From positions 1-27,745 of the forward strand of contig DSDS01000142.1 of assembly GCA_011048585.1 (NCBI GenBank): DNA of 27,745 nucleotides, written 5' to 3'. The notes under the pieces are model-generated. The model saw nothing but the letters and a program-made list of their open reading frames with translations. It was not told the origin of the DNA and did not search any database. How positions within the stretch are numbered: position 1 is the first letter of the stretch; the number at the start of each line of letters is the position of its first letter. The translations under genes were made by a program, and so were the position numbers. The stretch comes from Desulfurivibrio alkaliphilus. GTDB taxonomy: Bacteria > Desulfobacterota > Desulfobulbia > Desulfobulbales > Desulfurivibrionaceae. This document shows positions 1-8,804 of the stretch, piece after piece.

Positions 1-1
1 C

Positions 2-1075
2 CCTCCCCCGGGCCCGGCTTACCGGTTGCTGACCGAAACCGCTTTCCCGGCCAAGGTTTTCGAGGTGTACGCCCCCTTCAATCCCCTGGCAGCCAGAGGC
101 CGACACTGGCGGGAACAGGTGGAGCTCAACCAGTCGCAACGGCCCCGGATGGGCCATATGGTCATGGGAGCGATGGGTTCAGGCGGCCGCCCGGGTCAGA
201 AGGGAGCCGGGGGCGAAGGGATCCCGGCTATCTTTGCCGGAGGGGAGCCGCGGCTGATTCTGGTGGGCTTGGACATGAGCGCCGAAGAGGCGGTGATCGG
301 CCGCAACCGTCGCCATATCTTCTTTATTTCCCTGGCGCTGCTGCTGGCCGGCATTGGAGGCTGGACCGCCCTGCTGGCTATTCAGGGTTACCGCAAGGAG
401 ATGGAACGGGAGGTGCAGAAACATGAACATCTGGTGACGCTGGGCAAGATGGCGGCCGGGGTGGCCCATGAGGTCCGCAACCCCTTAAGTTCGATCAAGG
501 GGCTGGCCACCCTGCTGGGCAACCGCTTCCCGACCGATGACCCGGACCGCGACACCGCCCGCCTGCTGGTCAGCGAGGTTGAGCGTCTCAATCGCAGCAT
601 CGGCGAGCTGCTCGATTATGCCCGCCCCCTGCCCCTCAACCGCCGGCCCTGCGATCTCAACCAGTTGTTGCAAAATTCGCTCAAACTGGTGGCCGCCGAC
701 GCCGCCGCCATCAAGGTGAAGCTGGAGTTTACCGCCGCCCCCCACCTGCCGACCCCCGATCTGGATCCCGACCGGATCACCCAGGTGCTGCTCAACCTTT
801 ATCTCAACGCCCTGCAAGCCATGCCCCAAGGAGGAGTGCTGCGGGTGCGGGCCGAGGCGGCGGGCGGGGAAAAGGTCCGGCTGGTGATCAGCGACAACGG
901 CCTGGGCATTGCCCCGGCCGACCTGCCCCGGGTCACCGACCCCTACTTTACCACCAAGCCGGATGGTTCCGGCTTGGGCCTGGCCATGGTTCAGAAGATT
1001 ATTGACGAACACGGCGGCCGGATAACCATCGCCAGCCGGGAGCATCAAGGAACCACGGTCACGATCACCCTCTGA
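2..1075 (+). CDS. Sensor histidine kinase, ZraS/HydH-like (5' end outside window)
   Basis: This is the C-terminal part of a membrane two-component sensor kinase. The frame is open to the window edge, and the first in-frame start-like codon is a TTG at 26, so the true N-terminus is probably upstream. Numbering from that TTG, residues 1-95 look like the end of an extracytoplasmic sensor domain, with a Met/His/Gly-rich stretch at 42-63. A membrane helix runs from about 97 to 121. The HisKA box follows, with the phospho-acceptor His148 in GVAHEVRNPLSSIKG. The ATPase domain shows the N box (N261 in LNALQAM), the G1 box (D290-NGLGI) and the G2 box (GSGLGLAM near 314-321). No HAMP domain is evident, since only about 20 residues separate the helix from HisKA. 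The architecture resembles ZraS, which pairs with an NtrC-type regulator; no regulator is visible here. The gene converges on murA with a 5-base gap. The kinase call is secure and the stimulus is unknown. Confidence 0.9.
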   Translation, partial: PPPGPAYRLLTETAFPAKVFEVYAPFNPLAARGRHWREQVELNQSQRPRMGHMVMGAMGSGGRPGQKGAGGEGIPAIFAGGEPRLILVGLDMSAEEAVIGRNRRHIFFISLALLLAGIGGWTALLAIQGYRKEMEREVQKHEHLVTLGKMAAGVAHEVRNPLSSIKGLATLLGNRFPTDDPDRDTARLLVSEVERLNRSIGELLDYARPLPLNRRPCDLNQLLQNSLKLVAADAAAIKVKLEFTAAPHLPTPDLDPDRITQVLLNLYLNALQAMPQGGVLRVRAEAAGGEKVRLVISDNGLGIAPADLPRVTDPYFTTKPDGSGLGLAMVQKIIDEHGGRITIASREHQGTTVTITL

Positions 1076-1080
1076 GGGGC

Positions 1081-2337
1081 TTACTCTCTTTCCCGCTGAA
1101 TATGGGCCCCCACCGCCGCCAACTTGCCCACCAGGTTGTCGTAGCCCCGATCCAGGTGATAAACCCGCGCGATTTCGGTGACTCCCTGGGCTGCCAGACC
1201 GGCAATCACCAGGGAGGCGCTGGCCCGCAGATCGGTGGCCATCACCTTGGCGCCGCACAGAGCGCCGGTACCGTTGACGATGGCGCTGTGGCCGTCCACC
1301 CGGATATCGGCCCCCATCCGGCGCAACTCCGCCACATGCATGAACCGGTTTTCAAAGATGGTTTCGGTGATCAGGCTCAGTCCCCGGGAAAAGCACATCA
1401 GGGCCATCATCTGGGCCTGCAGGTCGGTGGGAAAACCGGGATAGGGCATGGTTTTGATATCCACTCCCCGCAACTGGCCATTGCCGGTCACATGCAGGCG
1501 GTCCCGCTCCTCCCGCACCACGACCCCGGCCGCCCGCAACTTTTCGTAAAAGGAGGGGAGCAGGGAGGAATCGCAGTTGCTCAAGCTCAACTCGCCGCCG
1601 GCGGCGCCCGCCGCGATCAGGAAGGTCCCGGTTTCGATCCGGTCGGGGACGATTCTGATCCGAGCCTGCCGCAACTGGCGCACCCCTTCGATCTGCAGGG
1701 TATCGAAATCACGCCCCTTGATCCTGGCCCCCATCCCGTTGAGCATATCCACCAGATTGCCGATCTCCGGCTCCCGGGCCGCGTTTTTGATGATGGTGGT
1801 GCCCTGGGCCAGCACCGCTCCCATCAGAATATTTTCCGTGGCGGTAACCGAGGGGATATCGAAACAGATGGTGGCGCCGCGCATCCGATCGGCTACGACG
1901 GCATCGACATAACCCTGATCCAGTTGCTGGGTTACCCCCAGTTGCTCAAAACCCTGGAGGTGGAAGTTGATCGGCCGGGCCCCGATGGCGCAGCCGCCGG
2001 GCAAGGAGACCCGGGCCCGCCCCATCCGGGCCAGCAGCGGGCCCAGCACCAGCACCGAGGCTCGCATGGTTTTGACCAGGTCATAGGAGGCCTCAAAGCT
2101 GTGCAGGCCAGAAGTGTCGATGGTAAGGGTATCACCTTCCCGTTGCCAGGTTGTCCCCAAAGCCTCCAGCAGAGCCAGCATGGTCCGGGTATCACGCAGG
2201 TCGGGAACATTCTCCAGCACGTGGGGCCCGGGAGCCAACAGGCAGGCGCAAATCAACGGCAGGGCGGCATTTTTGGCCCCACTGATCCTGATCTCCCCCT
2301 CCAGGGGATGCCCACCCTCAATCACTATCTTGTCCAT
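1081..2337 (-). CDS. murA: UDP-N-acetylglucosamine 1-carboxyvinyltransferase
   Basis: MurA transfers enolpyruvate from phosphoenolpyruvate to UDP-GlcNAc, the first committed cytoplasmic step of peptidoglycan synthesis. The 418-aa product has the usual family length (about 419). Lys22 lies in the N-terminal GAKNAALP motif, and the catalytic Cys116 sits in LPGGCAIGARP, matching E. coli Cys115; a Cys here predicts fosfomycin sensitivity. The ATG at 2337 is chosen because the protein then begins MDKIVIEGG as family members do; the frame extends upstream only as a shadow of prmC. The start lies inside the 3' end of prmC (20-base overlap), so translation is probably coupled. The order prfA-prmC-murA suggests co-transcription. 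Full length, nothing missing. Confidence 0.97.
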   Translation of the reverse strand: MDKIVIEGGHPLEGEIRISGAKNAALPLICACLLAPGPHVLENVPDLRDTRTMLALLEALGTTWQREGDTLTIDTSGLHSFEASYDLVKTMRASVLVLGPLLARMGRARVSLPGGCAIGARPINFHLQGFEQLGVTQQLDQGYVDAVVADRMRGATICFDIPSVTATENILMGAVLAQGTTIIKNAAREPEIGNLVDMLNGMGARIKGRDFDTLQIEGVRQLRQARIRIVPDRIETGTFLIAAGAAGGELSLSNCDSSLLPSFYEKLRAAGVVVREERDRLHVTGNGQLRGVDIKTMPYPGFPTDLQAQMMALMCFSRGLSLITETIFENRFMHVAELRRMGADIRVDGHSAIVNGTGALCGAKVMATDLRASASLVIAGLAAQGVTEIARVYHLDRGYDNLVGKLAAVGAHIQRERE

Positions 2338-3250
2338 GGCTCCTCCGACAGCTAAGAATTCTTGGTAACCCGGCCAGATCGGGCAGGACTTCAACCCGAT
2401 GGAAGGCGGGGCTGGCCCCGAACAGCTCCCGCACCGCCGCCTCCTGATCCCAGCCAATCTCCACCAGCAACCGGCCGCCGGGGCGCAGGTGGGGGGGAAT
2501 CTCCCGGGCCAGGGTGATGATCTCCCGCAACCCCGCCTCGCCGCCATCCAAGGCCTGACGCGGCTCAAAATCCCGCACCTCGGGGGCCAGAGAAGCCAGG
2601 GCGGCGGCTTCCACATAGGGCGGATTACTGACCACCAGATCAAACTGCGGGGCCTGGGGACTGAAGGCGCTCAACCAGTCGGCGGCGAGCCAGGACACTT
2701 GGTTTTCCACGCCGTGCCGGCGGGCGTTGCAACGGGCGATGGCCAAGGCGGCAGGAGAGCGGTCCACGGCAACAACTTCGGCCCTGGGCAGTTCACGGGC
2801 CAGAACCACGGCCAGCACCCCGCTGCCGGTGCCCAGATCGAGAATATTGATGGTCCCGCTGAGGGGTAATGATTCCCGGGCAAACTTGAGGGCTTCCTCC
2901 ACCAGCAGTTCCGTTTCGGGGCGGGGGATCAACACCGCCGGCCCCACCCGGAAAGAGAGGGACCAGAACTCCCATTCGCCCAAAAGGTAGGCCAGGGGCT
3001 CCCGCCCGGCCCGTCGCCTGACCAGCTGCTCCAGGAGGGCAAGCTGGGCGGGGGCGACTTGCCGCTCGCCGGCCAGGATCAAACCGGCCCGGTCGCAGCC
3101 CAGCAGCCAGGCCAACAGCAGATCCGCCTCCCGAACCGCCTCCTCGATCCCGGCCCGACGCCAGCAGGAACTGATCGCGCCGCGCAACTCCCGGATCGTG
3201 GCCCCAGGAGCCGCCACCAAGGGCGGCGATGGCGTGGTCCCGCCGGTCAT
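2318..3250 (-). CDS. prmC: Peptide chain release factor N5-glutamine methyltransferase
   Basis: PrmC (HemK) methylates the Gln of the GGQ motif in release factors RF1 and RF2, using S-adenosylmethionine. The 310-aa product has an N-terminal helical substrate domain (about 20-100), the class I methyltransferase SAM motif LDLGTGSG (about 137-144) and the diagnostic NPPY tetrapeptide at 209-212, which holds the target glutamine. The conserved IPRPETE motif lies near 108-114. Its substrate gene prfA is immediately upstream: the prfA stop and this start share one base (TGATG), typical of translational coupling. The first 18 or so residues are rich in Pro and Thr and probably variable. The 3' end overlaps murA by 20 bases. 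Confidence 0.96.
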   Translation of the reverse strand: MTGGTTPSPPLVAAPGATIRELRGAISSCWRRAGIEEAVREADLLLAWLLGCDRAGLILAGERQVAPAQLALLEQLVRRRAGREPLAYLLGEWEFWSLSFRVGPAVLIPRPETELLVEEALKFARESLPLSGTINILDLGTGSGVLAVVLARELPRAEVVAVDRSPAALAIARCNARRHGVENQVSWLAADWLSAFSPQAPQFDLVVSNPPYVEAAALASLAPEVRDFEPRQALDGGEAGLREIITLAREIPPHLRPGGRLLVEIGWDQEAAVRELFGASPAFHRVEVLPDLAGLPRILSCRRSHGQDSD

Positions 3251-4314
3251 CAGTGCTGCTTTAGGGCCTCGGTTTGATGGTGAAGCATCAGGGGTTCGAT
3301 CACTTCATCCAGACGGCCGAGCATCACCTCGTCCAGGCGGTAAACGGTAAGGTTGATGCGATGGTCGGTGAGCCGGTTCTGGGGAAAATTGTAGGTGCGA
3401 ATCCTCTCGCTGCGATCTCCGCTACCCACCTGACTTTTCCGGTCCGACGAGATCATGTCGTGCTGCTCCTGCTGGAGGCGGTCCAGCAGGCGGGCCCGCA
3501 GAACCTGCAGAGCCTTGGCCTTGTTCTTGTGCTGGGATTTCTCATCCTGGCAACTGACCACCAAACCGGTGGGCAGGTGGGTGACCCGCACCGCCGAATC
3601 GGTGGTATTAACGCTCTGCCCGCCGGGACCGGAGGAGCGAAAGACATCGAATTTCAGTTCGGCGGGGTTGATCTTCAACTCCACCTCCTCGGCTTCGGGC
3701 AGCACCGCCACCGTCACCGCCGAGGTATGCACCCGCCCCTGGGTCTCGGTATCGGGCACCCGCTGGACCCGATGGACCCCCGACTCATACTTCAGGCGGC
3801 TGTAAACATGATCGCCGCTGACCAGAGCGATAATCTCCTTGTAGCCGCCGATCCCGATGGGGTTACTGCTCAACACCTCCACCTTCCAGCCCTGATCCTC
3901 GGCGTAGCGGCCGTACATCCGAAAAAGATCACTGGCAAACAGGGCCGCCTCGTCGCCGCCGGTACCGGCGCGAATCTCCAGCAGGATATTTTTCTCGTCG
4001 TTGGGATCCTTGGGCAGCAAGGCCAGCCGCAGCTCCTTGTCCAGGGCCTCGATCCTGGCGCGCAACTCCTCGCTCTCGGCCCTGGCCAGGGCCAGGATCT
4101 CCTCGTCATCCTCCTCCTGGAGCAACTGACGATTGGCGACCAGATCCCGTTTCGCCCTCAGGTAGTCGCCATAGAGGGCGTCCAGCCGGCTCACCTGGGA
4201 GTGCTCTTTGGCCAGGGCCTGAAAACGGGCGGGATCGCCCACCAGCCCCGGGTCAGAAAGGCGGTTCTCCAGGTCTCTTTTGCGTTCGGCTATATCGGCA
4301 AGCTGTTCAAACAT
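3250..4314 (-). CDS. prfA: Peptide chain release factor 1
   Basis: RF1 recognises UAA and UAG stop codons in the ribosomal A site and triggers peptidyl-tRNA hydrolysis. The 354-aa product is full length (E. coli RF1 is 360). The stop-recognition tripeptide region reads PDT at 187-189 within HRVQRVPDTETQG, the PxT form that separates RF1 from RF2 (SPF). The catalytic GGQ is at 231-233 in SGPGGQSVNTTDSAVR. The GTGGDEA motif near 117-123 is also conserved. The ATG at 4314 gives MFEQLADIAERK, a normal N-terminus, though upstream bases show no good Shine-Dalgarno sequence. An intrinsic terminator ends only about 31 nt before the ATG, so how prfA is transcribed is unclear. Confidence 0.97.
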   Translation of the reverse strand: MFEQLADIAERKRDLENRLSDPGLVGDPARFQALAKEHSQVSRLDALYGDYLRAKRDLVANRQLLQEEDDEEILALARAESEELRARIEALDKELRLALLPKDPNDEKNILLEIRAGTGGDEAALFASDLFRMYGRYAEDQGWKVEVLSSNPIGIGGYKEIIALVSGDHVYSRLKYESGVHRVQRVPDTETQGRVHTSAVTVAVLPEAEEVELKINPAELKFDVFRSSGPGGQSVNTTDSAVRVTHLPTGLVVSCQDEKSQHKNKAKALQVLRARLLDRLQQEQHDMISSDRKSQVGSGDRSERIRTYNFPQNRLTDHRINLTVYRLDEVMLGRLDEVIEPLMLHHQTEALKQH

Positions 4315-4345
4315 ATTTTCACAGGGGGGAATTCAAACTGACGAC

Positions 4346-4400
4346 AAAAAAACGCCCCGTGGCCGACTGCCGGCAACCGCCGGCACCACCAGGGGGCGCT
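4346..4400 (-). terminator. Rho-independent terminator after rpmE
   Basis: On the minus strand an outer GCGCCCC/GGGGCG stem encloses an inner TGCCGGC-GGTT-GCCGGCA hairpin. Seven T residues follow (plus-strand A-run 4346-4352). It starts about 20 nt after the rpmE stop, so it is placed to end the rpmE transcript. Its T-run ends about 31 nt before the prfA ATG, which leaves almost no room for a promoter downstream of it. Confidence 0.8.
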
Positions 4401-4422
4401 CCAGATACCACTGAACGGCAAA

Positions 4423-4632
4423 CTACTTGTCCAGGGTTCTGCCATACTTCTTGAGAAATTTTTCCACCCGGCCGGCGGAGTCGATCAGTTTCTGTTTGCC
4501 GGTGAAGAAGGGGTGACAGGCCGAGCAGATCTCCACCCTCACCTCATCCAGAACCGAGCCGATCTCAACCTCGTTGCCACAGGCGCAGGACGCCTTGATT
4601 TTATGATATTCAGGATGGATACCTTCCTTCAT
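4423..4632 (-). CDS. rpmE: Large ribosomal subunit protein bL31, zinc-binding form
   Basis: This is a small protein of the 50S subunit, involved in the bridge between subunits. From MKEGIHP the product is 69 aa, close to E. coli L31 (70 aa). Cysteines in the CAC and CSAC motifs (residues 16, 18, 36 and 39) are the zinc-ligand set of the C+ form, so a zinc-independent paralogue would be needed under zinc starvation. Two in-frame ATGs exist. The one at 4638 lies only 3 bases from the GGAGG ribosome-binding site, while the one at 4632 lies 9 bases away and gives the family N-terminus, so 4632 is chosen. It lies just downstream of rho, with its own promoter-like sequence in the gap and a strong terminator behind it. 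Confidence 0.95.
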   Translation of the reverse strand: MKEGIHPEYHKIKASCACGNEVEIGSVLDEVRVEICSACHPFFTGKQKLIDSAGRVEKFLKKYGRTLDK

Positions 4633-4690
4633 AGCCATGAACCTCCGATGATTTGAGCAAAATTAAGGGCAGTAGCGATAAAAACAAGCG

Positions 4691-4718
4691 ATTATACCCC
4701 TTTTGGCAAACAATACAA
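4691..4718 (-). promoter_or_regulatory. Putative sigma70 promoter of rpmE
   Basis: Reading the minus strand, a -35-like TTGTAT (4713-4718) is followed after 16 bases by a perfect -10 TATAAT (4691-4696). It lies between the rho stop and the rpmE start, about 60 nt before the rpmE ATG. I see no intrinsic terminator after rho in this gap. Confidence 0.55.
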
Positions 4719-4740
4719 GCAAAAGGTGATGTCGATCCGG

Positions 4741-6012
<1,272 letters not shown>

Positions 6013-6436
6013 GAACTTTTACTCTCCCTCTGTAGTCATCGGCGATGCTGCCGATCAAGCTTTGACTGGTTACACCTGTTTAAACGATCATGGCTGTCGG
6101 CCCTTGCCCCTCCGGACAAGAAAGATCGAAGAGGGGAGCGCGCCGGATTCACCGCAACGACCGAAGACCCCGCAGGGTCAAGCAAGGCAACAGATCTGTT
6201 TTAAGCAATAGTGTGTGTTAATTGGCAGGCAGCCCCGCACAGGTGACCGGGCCACAAGAATTGCATTACGAAATAACCGGATTTATACCATGGAAAAAAC
6301 GTTATGGACCTGCAAAGGCAGGGTCGATGATTGACAACCGTGCCGGCGGGCGACCGCAGTGCCGACCAAGTCCTGAATACCGTTTATGCCCGGGGAAAGA
6401 ACAGAATAACCGCCAGTGATCGGCAGATTAGGCGGG
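6013..6436 (-). other. Long untranslated leader of rho
   Basis: This roughly 420-base stretch between the rho ATG and the predicted promoter holds no convincing gene. On the minus strand I see several small hairpins: ATCGGC/GCCGAT next to the start region (about 6036-6057), CCCCTC/GAGGGG near 6113-6142, GACCC/GGGTC near 6168-6182, and an imperfect GACC(C)TGC/GCAGGTC near 6305-6324. None is followed by a T-run, so none is an ordinary terminator. E. coli rho also has a long leader in which Rho attenuates its own transcription. A similar role here is inference. Confidence 0.5.
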
Positions 6437-6465
6437 ATAGTATTGGCTTCGAGACTGACTGTCAA
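6437..6465 (-). promoter_or_regulatory. Strong sigma70-type promoter of rho
   Basis: On the minus strand a perfect -35 TTGACA (6460-6465) is followed after exactly 17 bases by the -10 TACTAT (6437-6442). The -35 hexamer overlaps the coaE stop codon (6462-6464). Predicted transcription start is near 6430, about 417 nt upstream of the rho ATG. Confidence 0.7.
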
Positions 6466-7085
6466 GAATTTTCGCTTATTTTCTCTATTTTTTCCAGTTG
6501 TCGGCAGGTTGCTTCCCAGGAACCGGAGTTATCGATCAGGAGATCGGCCCGCACGGCCTTTTCCCGCAAGGGCATCTGGGCCGCAACCGCCGCCTTGGCC
6601 TCGGCAAGGCTCACCCCGTCGCGCTGAAGCAGACGGGCCAGACACACCTCTTCCGGAGCCCAGACTACAATTACCCGGGAAAAATCACTGGCCCAGCCCG
6701 CCTCATAGAGCAGGGGCACCTCCACCAGTATCCGCTCCCGGCCCACCGGATGCAAACGAGCGACCTCGGCCAGCATCGCTTCCCGGATCAAGGGGTGGAG
6801 CAGGTTATCGATCTCCGCCCGCAAGGAGGAATCGGCAAAAATAGCCCGCCGCAGCCGGGGGCGATCCAAGGTTGCATCGCCCCCCCGGAAGCGGGAACCG
6901 TAACGGCCCTCCAAGGCCAGCCACCCGGCCTGGCCGGGCTGCAACAGCTCCCGGGCCAACCGATCGACATCGATGGTCGCCAGCCCGTGGTTCTGGGCCA
7001 ACCAACGGGTTACCCGGCTTTTGCCCGAGGCTATCCCGCCGGTAACTCCCACCAAATGCCGCCGCCACCGGGAGGTTTTTTTCAT
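6462..7085 (-). CDS. coaE: Dephospho-CoA kinase
   Basis: CoaE phosphorylates the 3'-hydroxyl of dephospho-CoA with ATP, the last step of coenzyme A synthesis. The 207-aa product has family length. It opens with the P-loop GGIASGKS (residues 16-23), followed by the conserved TIDVDRLARE segment and the lid region near LHPLIREAM. The ATG at 7085 gives MKKTSRWRRHLVGVTGG. The frame extends 27 codons further upstream, but only as antisense-like sequence inside the rluD gene. The start overlaps the stop of the pseudouridine synthase gene by four bases (ATGA), so the two are probably translated together. Its stop codon overlaps the -35 box of the rho promoter. Confidence 0.95.
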   Translation of the reverse strand: MKKTSRWRRHLVGVTGGIASGKSRVTRWLAQNHGLATIDVDRLARELLQPGQAGWLALEGRYGSRFRGGDATLDRPRLRRAIFADSSLRAEIDNLLHPLIREAMLAEVARLHPVGRERILVEVPLLYEAGWASDFSRVIVVWAPEEVCLARLLQRDGVSLAEAKAAVAAQMPLREKAVRADLLIDNSGSWEATCRQLEKIEKISENS

Positions 7086-8098
7086 CGAGACAGCCCCGTC
7101 GTATGGGGTCCGCCGGGGGAGGCAATGGCTCGCAAGCTGCCTAGCACCGCCTCCAGGTCGGGCCACAGCGGGGCGGTAAACTGCAACCTTTCACCGCTGC
7201 GGGGGTGATCGAAGGCCAGGTGCAAGGCGTGCAGCCATTGCCGGTTGATCCCGAAACGGCGATCCCGGTCACCACCCTTGCCGTAAAGGGGGTCGCCGGC
7301 CACCGGGTGGCCCAGGGCCGCCATATGGACCCTGATCTGATGGGTTCTCCCGGTCTCCAAATCCAACTCCACCAGGGTATAGCCGGCTGAAAACCGCTCC
7401 AATACCCGCCAGCGGGTCGCGGCCGCCCTTCCCCCCTCAGGCCGCACCGCCATCTTCTTGCGCCGCACCGGATGACGGCCAATAGGAAGATCAACCCGGC
7501 CTTGCTCCCCCCCCATCACCCCGGTCAACAAGGCCCGGTATTTTTTTGCCACCGCCTGGCTTTTGAACTGGCGCACCAGTTCCCGATGGGCGCGGTCATT
7601 TTTGGCCACCACCAGGCAGCCCGAGGTATCCTTGTCCAGCCGATGCACAATCCCGGGGCGCAGTTCGCCGCTGATCCCGGAAAGGTCCCGGCAGTGGTGG
7701 AGCAGTCCATGGACCAAAGTTCCCTGCCAGTGCCCCCCGGCGGGATGGACCACCACCCCCGGCGGCTTGGCCAGGACCAGGATATCTTCATCTTCGTGGA
7801 GGATGTTGAAGGGTACCTCCTCGGCGACCAGCTCCACCGAAGCCGGCGGCGGCACTCGCACCTTTATCCGATCCCCGACCTTGAGCAAAGCCCCGGCCTT
7901 GGGTGAGGTGGTCGGGCCATCGGCAGCGCCAATGGCCGGAGAGCTGAGTTCCACCAAGCCCCGGCGAATCAGGGCCTGCAGGCGAGAACGGGTCAACTCC
8001 TGGCCAGCCAGGTGCTCGGCCAGAAAAAGGTCCAAGCGCCTTCCCGCCGCCGGCGGAGGCACAACAAATTCAAATGATGGGAATTCTTGCGAGGTCAC
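7082..8098 (-). CDS. rluD: 23S rRNA pseudouridine synthase, RluD-like
   Basis: This enzyme isomerises uridines to pseudouridine in structured RNA; RluD itself modifies helix 69 of 23S rRNA. An N-terminal S4 RNA-binding domain (GRRLDLFLAEHL to about residue 80) precedes the catalytic RluA-family domain. The signature HRLDKDTSG holds the catalytic Asp (about residue 155 from the chosen start), and GRTHQIRVHMAALGHP lies further on. No ATG is available in frame. The longest version starts at a TTG at 8158, but the residues it adds are Trp/Cys/Pro-rich and look non-coding. The GTG at 8098 gives 338 aa, close to the family. Neither start has a clear ribosome-binding site. The gene lies just behind carD and overlaps coaE by four bases. 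RluD rather than RluA or RluC is likely but not certain. Confidence 0.9.
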   Translation of the reverse strand: MTSQEFPSFEFVVPPPAAGRRLDLFLAEHLAGQELTRSRLQALIRRGLVELSSPAIGAADGPTTSPKAGALLKVGDRIKVRVPPPASVELVAEEVPFNILHEDEDILVLAKPPGVVVHPAGGHWQGTLVHGLLHHCRDLSGISGELRPGIVHRLDKDTSGCLVVAKNDRAHRELVRQFKSQAVAKKYRALLTGVMGGEQGRVDLPIGRHPVRRKKMAVRPEGGRAAATRWRVLERFSAGYTLVELDLETGRTHQIRVHMAALGHPVAGDPLYGKGGDRDRRFGINRQWLHALHLAFDHPRSGERLQFTAPLWPDLEAVLGSLRAIASPGGPHTTGLSR

Positions 8099-8158
8099 GG
8101 GCAGTGGGGGACAGGGTTGGCAAACGGCAGACCGGAGCCAGCACCGCCACCATGGCAA

Positions 8159-8656
8159 TCAGGAGAAGATCCGATCGATGCTGGCCGCCACCTGCTCTTC
8201 CTCGGTCTCCTTGGCCAAGGCGATCTCCTTGATCAGCAAGCTCTTGGCGGTATCCACCATCTTGCGCTCACCGAATGAAAGTTCCTTGTCCTCGCGCAAC
8301 AGAAGCAGGTCGCGAAGTACCGCGGCGATCTCAAAAACCGAGCCGGTTTTGATCTTGCCCATGTACTCACGGTAGCGCTGGTTCCACGGCTGGGATTCAG
8401 GCTCCATGCCGCGTTCATTGAGAATATCAAAAACCTTTTTCACATCCCCGGCGGAGATGATGTTGCGCAGGCCCACCGTTTTGCAGCTCTTGGTGGGAAT
8501 CATCACGGTCATGTTGGAATCGACGATCCGCATCACATAAAAGGACTGTTCCAGCTCACCGATGCACCGCGACTCAATCGACTCGATCTTGCCGACCCCA
8601 TGGGCCGGGTAAACCGCCATATCACCTACTCGAAACACTCCCAAAGCCATACTCAT
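8159..8656 (-). CDS. CarD/CdnL-family RNA polymerase-binding regulator
   Basis: CarD/CdnL proteins bind the RNA polymerase beta subunit and stabilise open promoter complexes, notably at rRNA promoters. The 165-aa product starts with the Tudor-like polymerase-interaction domain (GDMAVYPAHGVGKIESIE; residues about 11-70, shared with TRCF/Mfd). A helical C-terminal domain follows (about 75-160), which in relatives contacts the promoter at the upstream edge of the bubble. Two ATGs, at 8656 and 8650, sit behind a GGTGAGGA ribosome-binding site, and either could be used. The frame runs further upstream but that part covers the promoter. A promoter-like sequence and a leader hairpin precede it. rluD and coaE follow directly, so it probably heads a three-gene unit. 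Confidence 0.93.
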   Translation of the reverse strand: MSMALGVFRVGDMAVYPAHGVGKIESIESRCIGELEQSFYVMRIVDSNMTVMIPTKSCKTVGLRNIISAGDVKKVFDILNERGMEPESQPWNQRYREYMGKIKTGSVFEIAAVLRDLLLLREDKELSFGERKMVDTAKSLLIKEIALAKETEEEQVAASIDRIFS

Positions 8657-8693
8657 GTTCCTCACCCCCCCAACCAGGAATCCTGTTTGCCGA

Positions 8694-8716
8694 CGGGACA
8701 AAATCTCCCCGTCCCG
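8694..8716 (-). other. Hairpin in the carD leader
   Basis: An inverted repeat, CGGGAC and GTCCCG separated by 11 bases, lies 38 to 60 bases before the carD ATG, between the predicted promoter and the ribosome-binding site. No T-run follows, so it is not a terminator. A role in RNA stability or translation is speculative. Confidence 0.35.
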
Positions 8717-8732
8717 GAAAAAAGGAAAACTG

Positions 8733-8761
8733 AGTGTAACACGTTCGGCGGGAATTATCAA
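8733..8761 (-). promoter_or_regulatory. Putative sigma70 promoter of carD
   Basis: On the minus strand a -35 TTGATA (8756-8761) is followed after 17 bases by a -10 TACACT (8733-8738). It lies in the 148-base gap between pth and carD and predicts a leader of about 70 nt. This would let carD-rluD-coaE be transcribed apart from the prs-rplY-pth unit. Confidence 0.5.
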
Positions 8762-8804
8762 ATCTGAGTTAAAGAGGGGATGGCTGACGGGGGTGTTACT
8801 GGCC

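Noticed and set aside
6222..6419. A 65-codon plus-strand ORF in the rho leader region
   Set aside because: No ribosome-binding site, no promoter on that strand, and composition unlike neighbouring genes; the region is better explained as the rho 5' leader.
8099..8158. Extended N-terminus of the RluD-like protein from a TTG at 8158
   Set aside because: The added 20 residues are Trp/Cys/Pro-rich, there is no ribosome-binding site, and the GTG at 8098 gives the normal family length.
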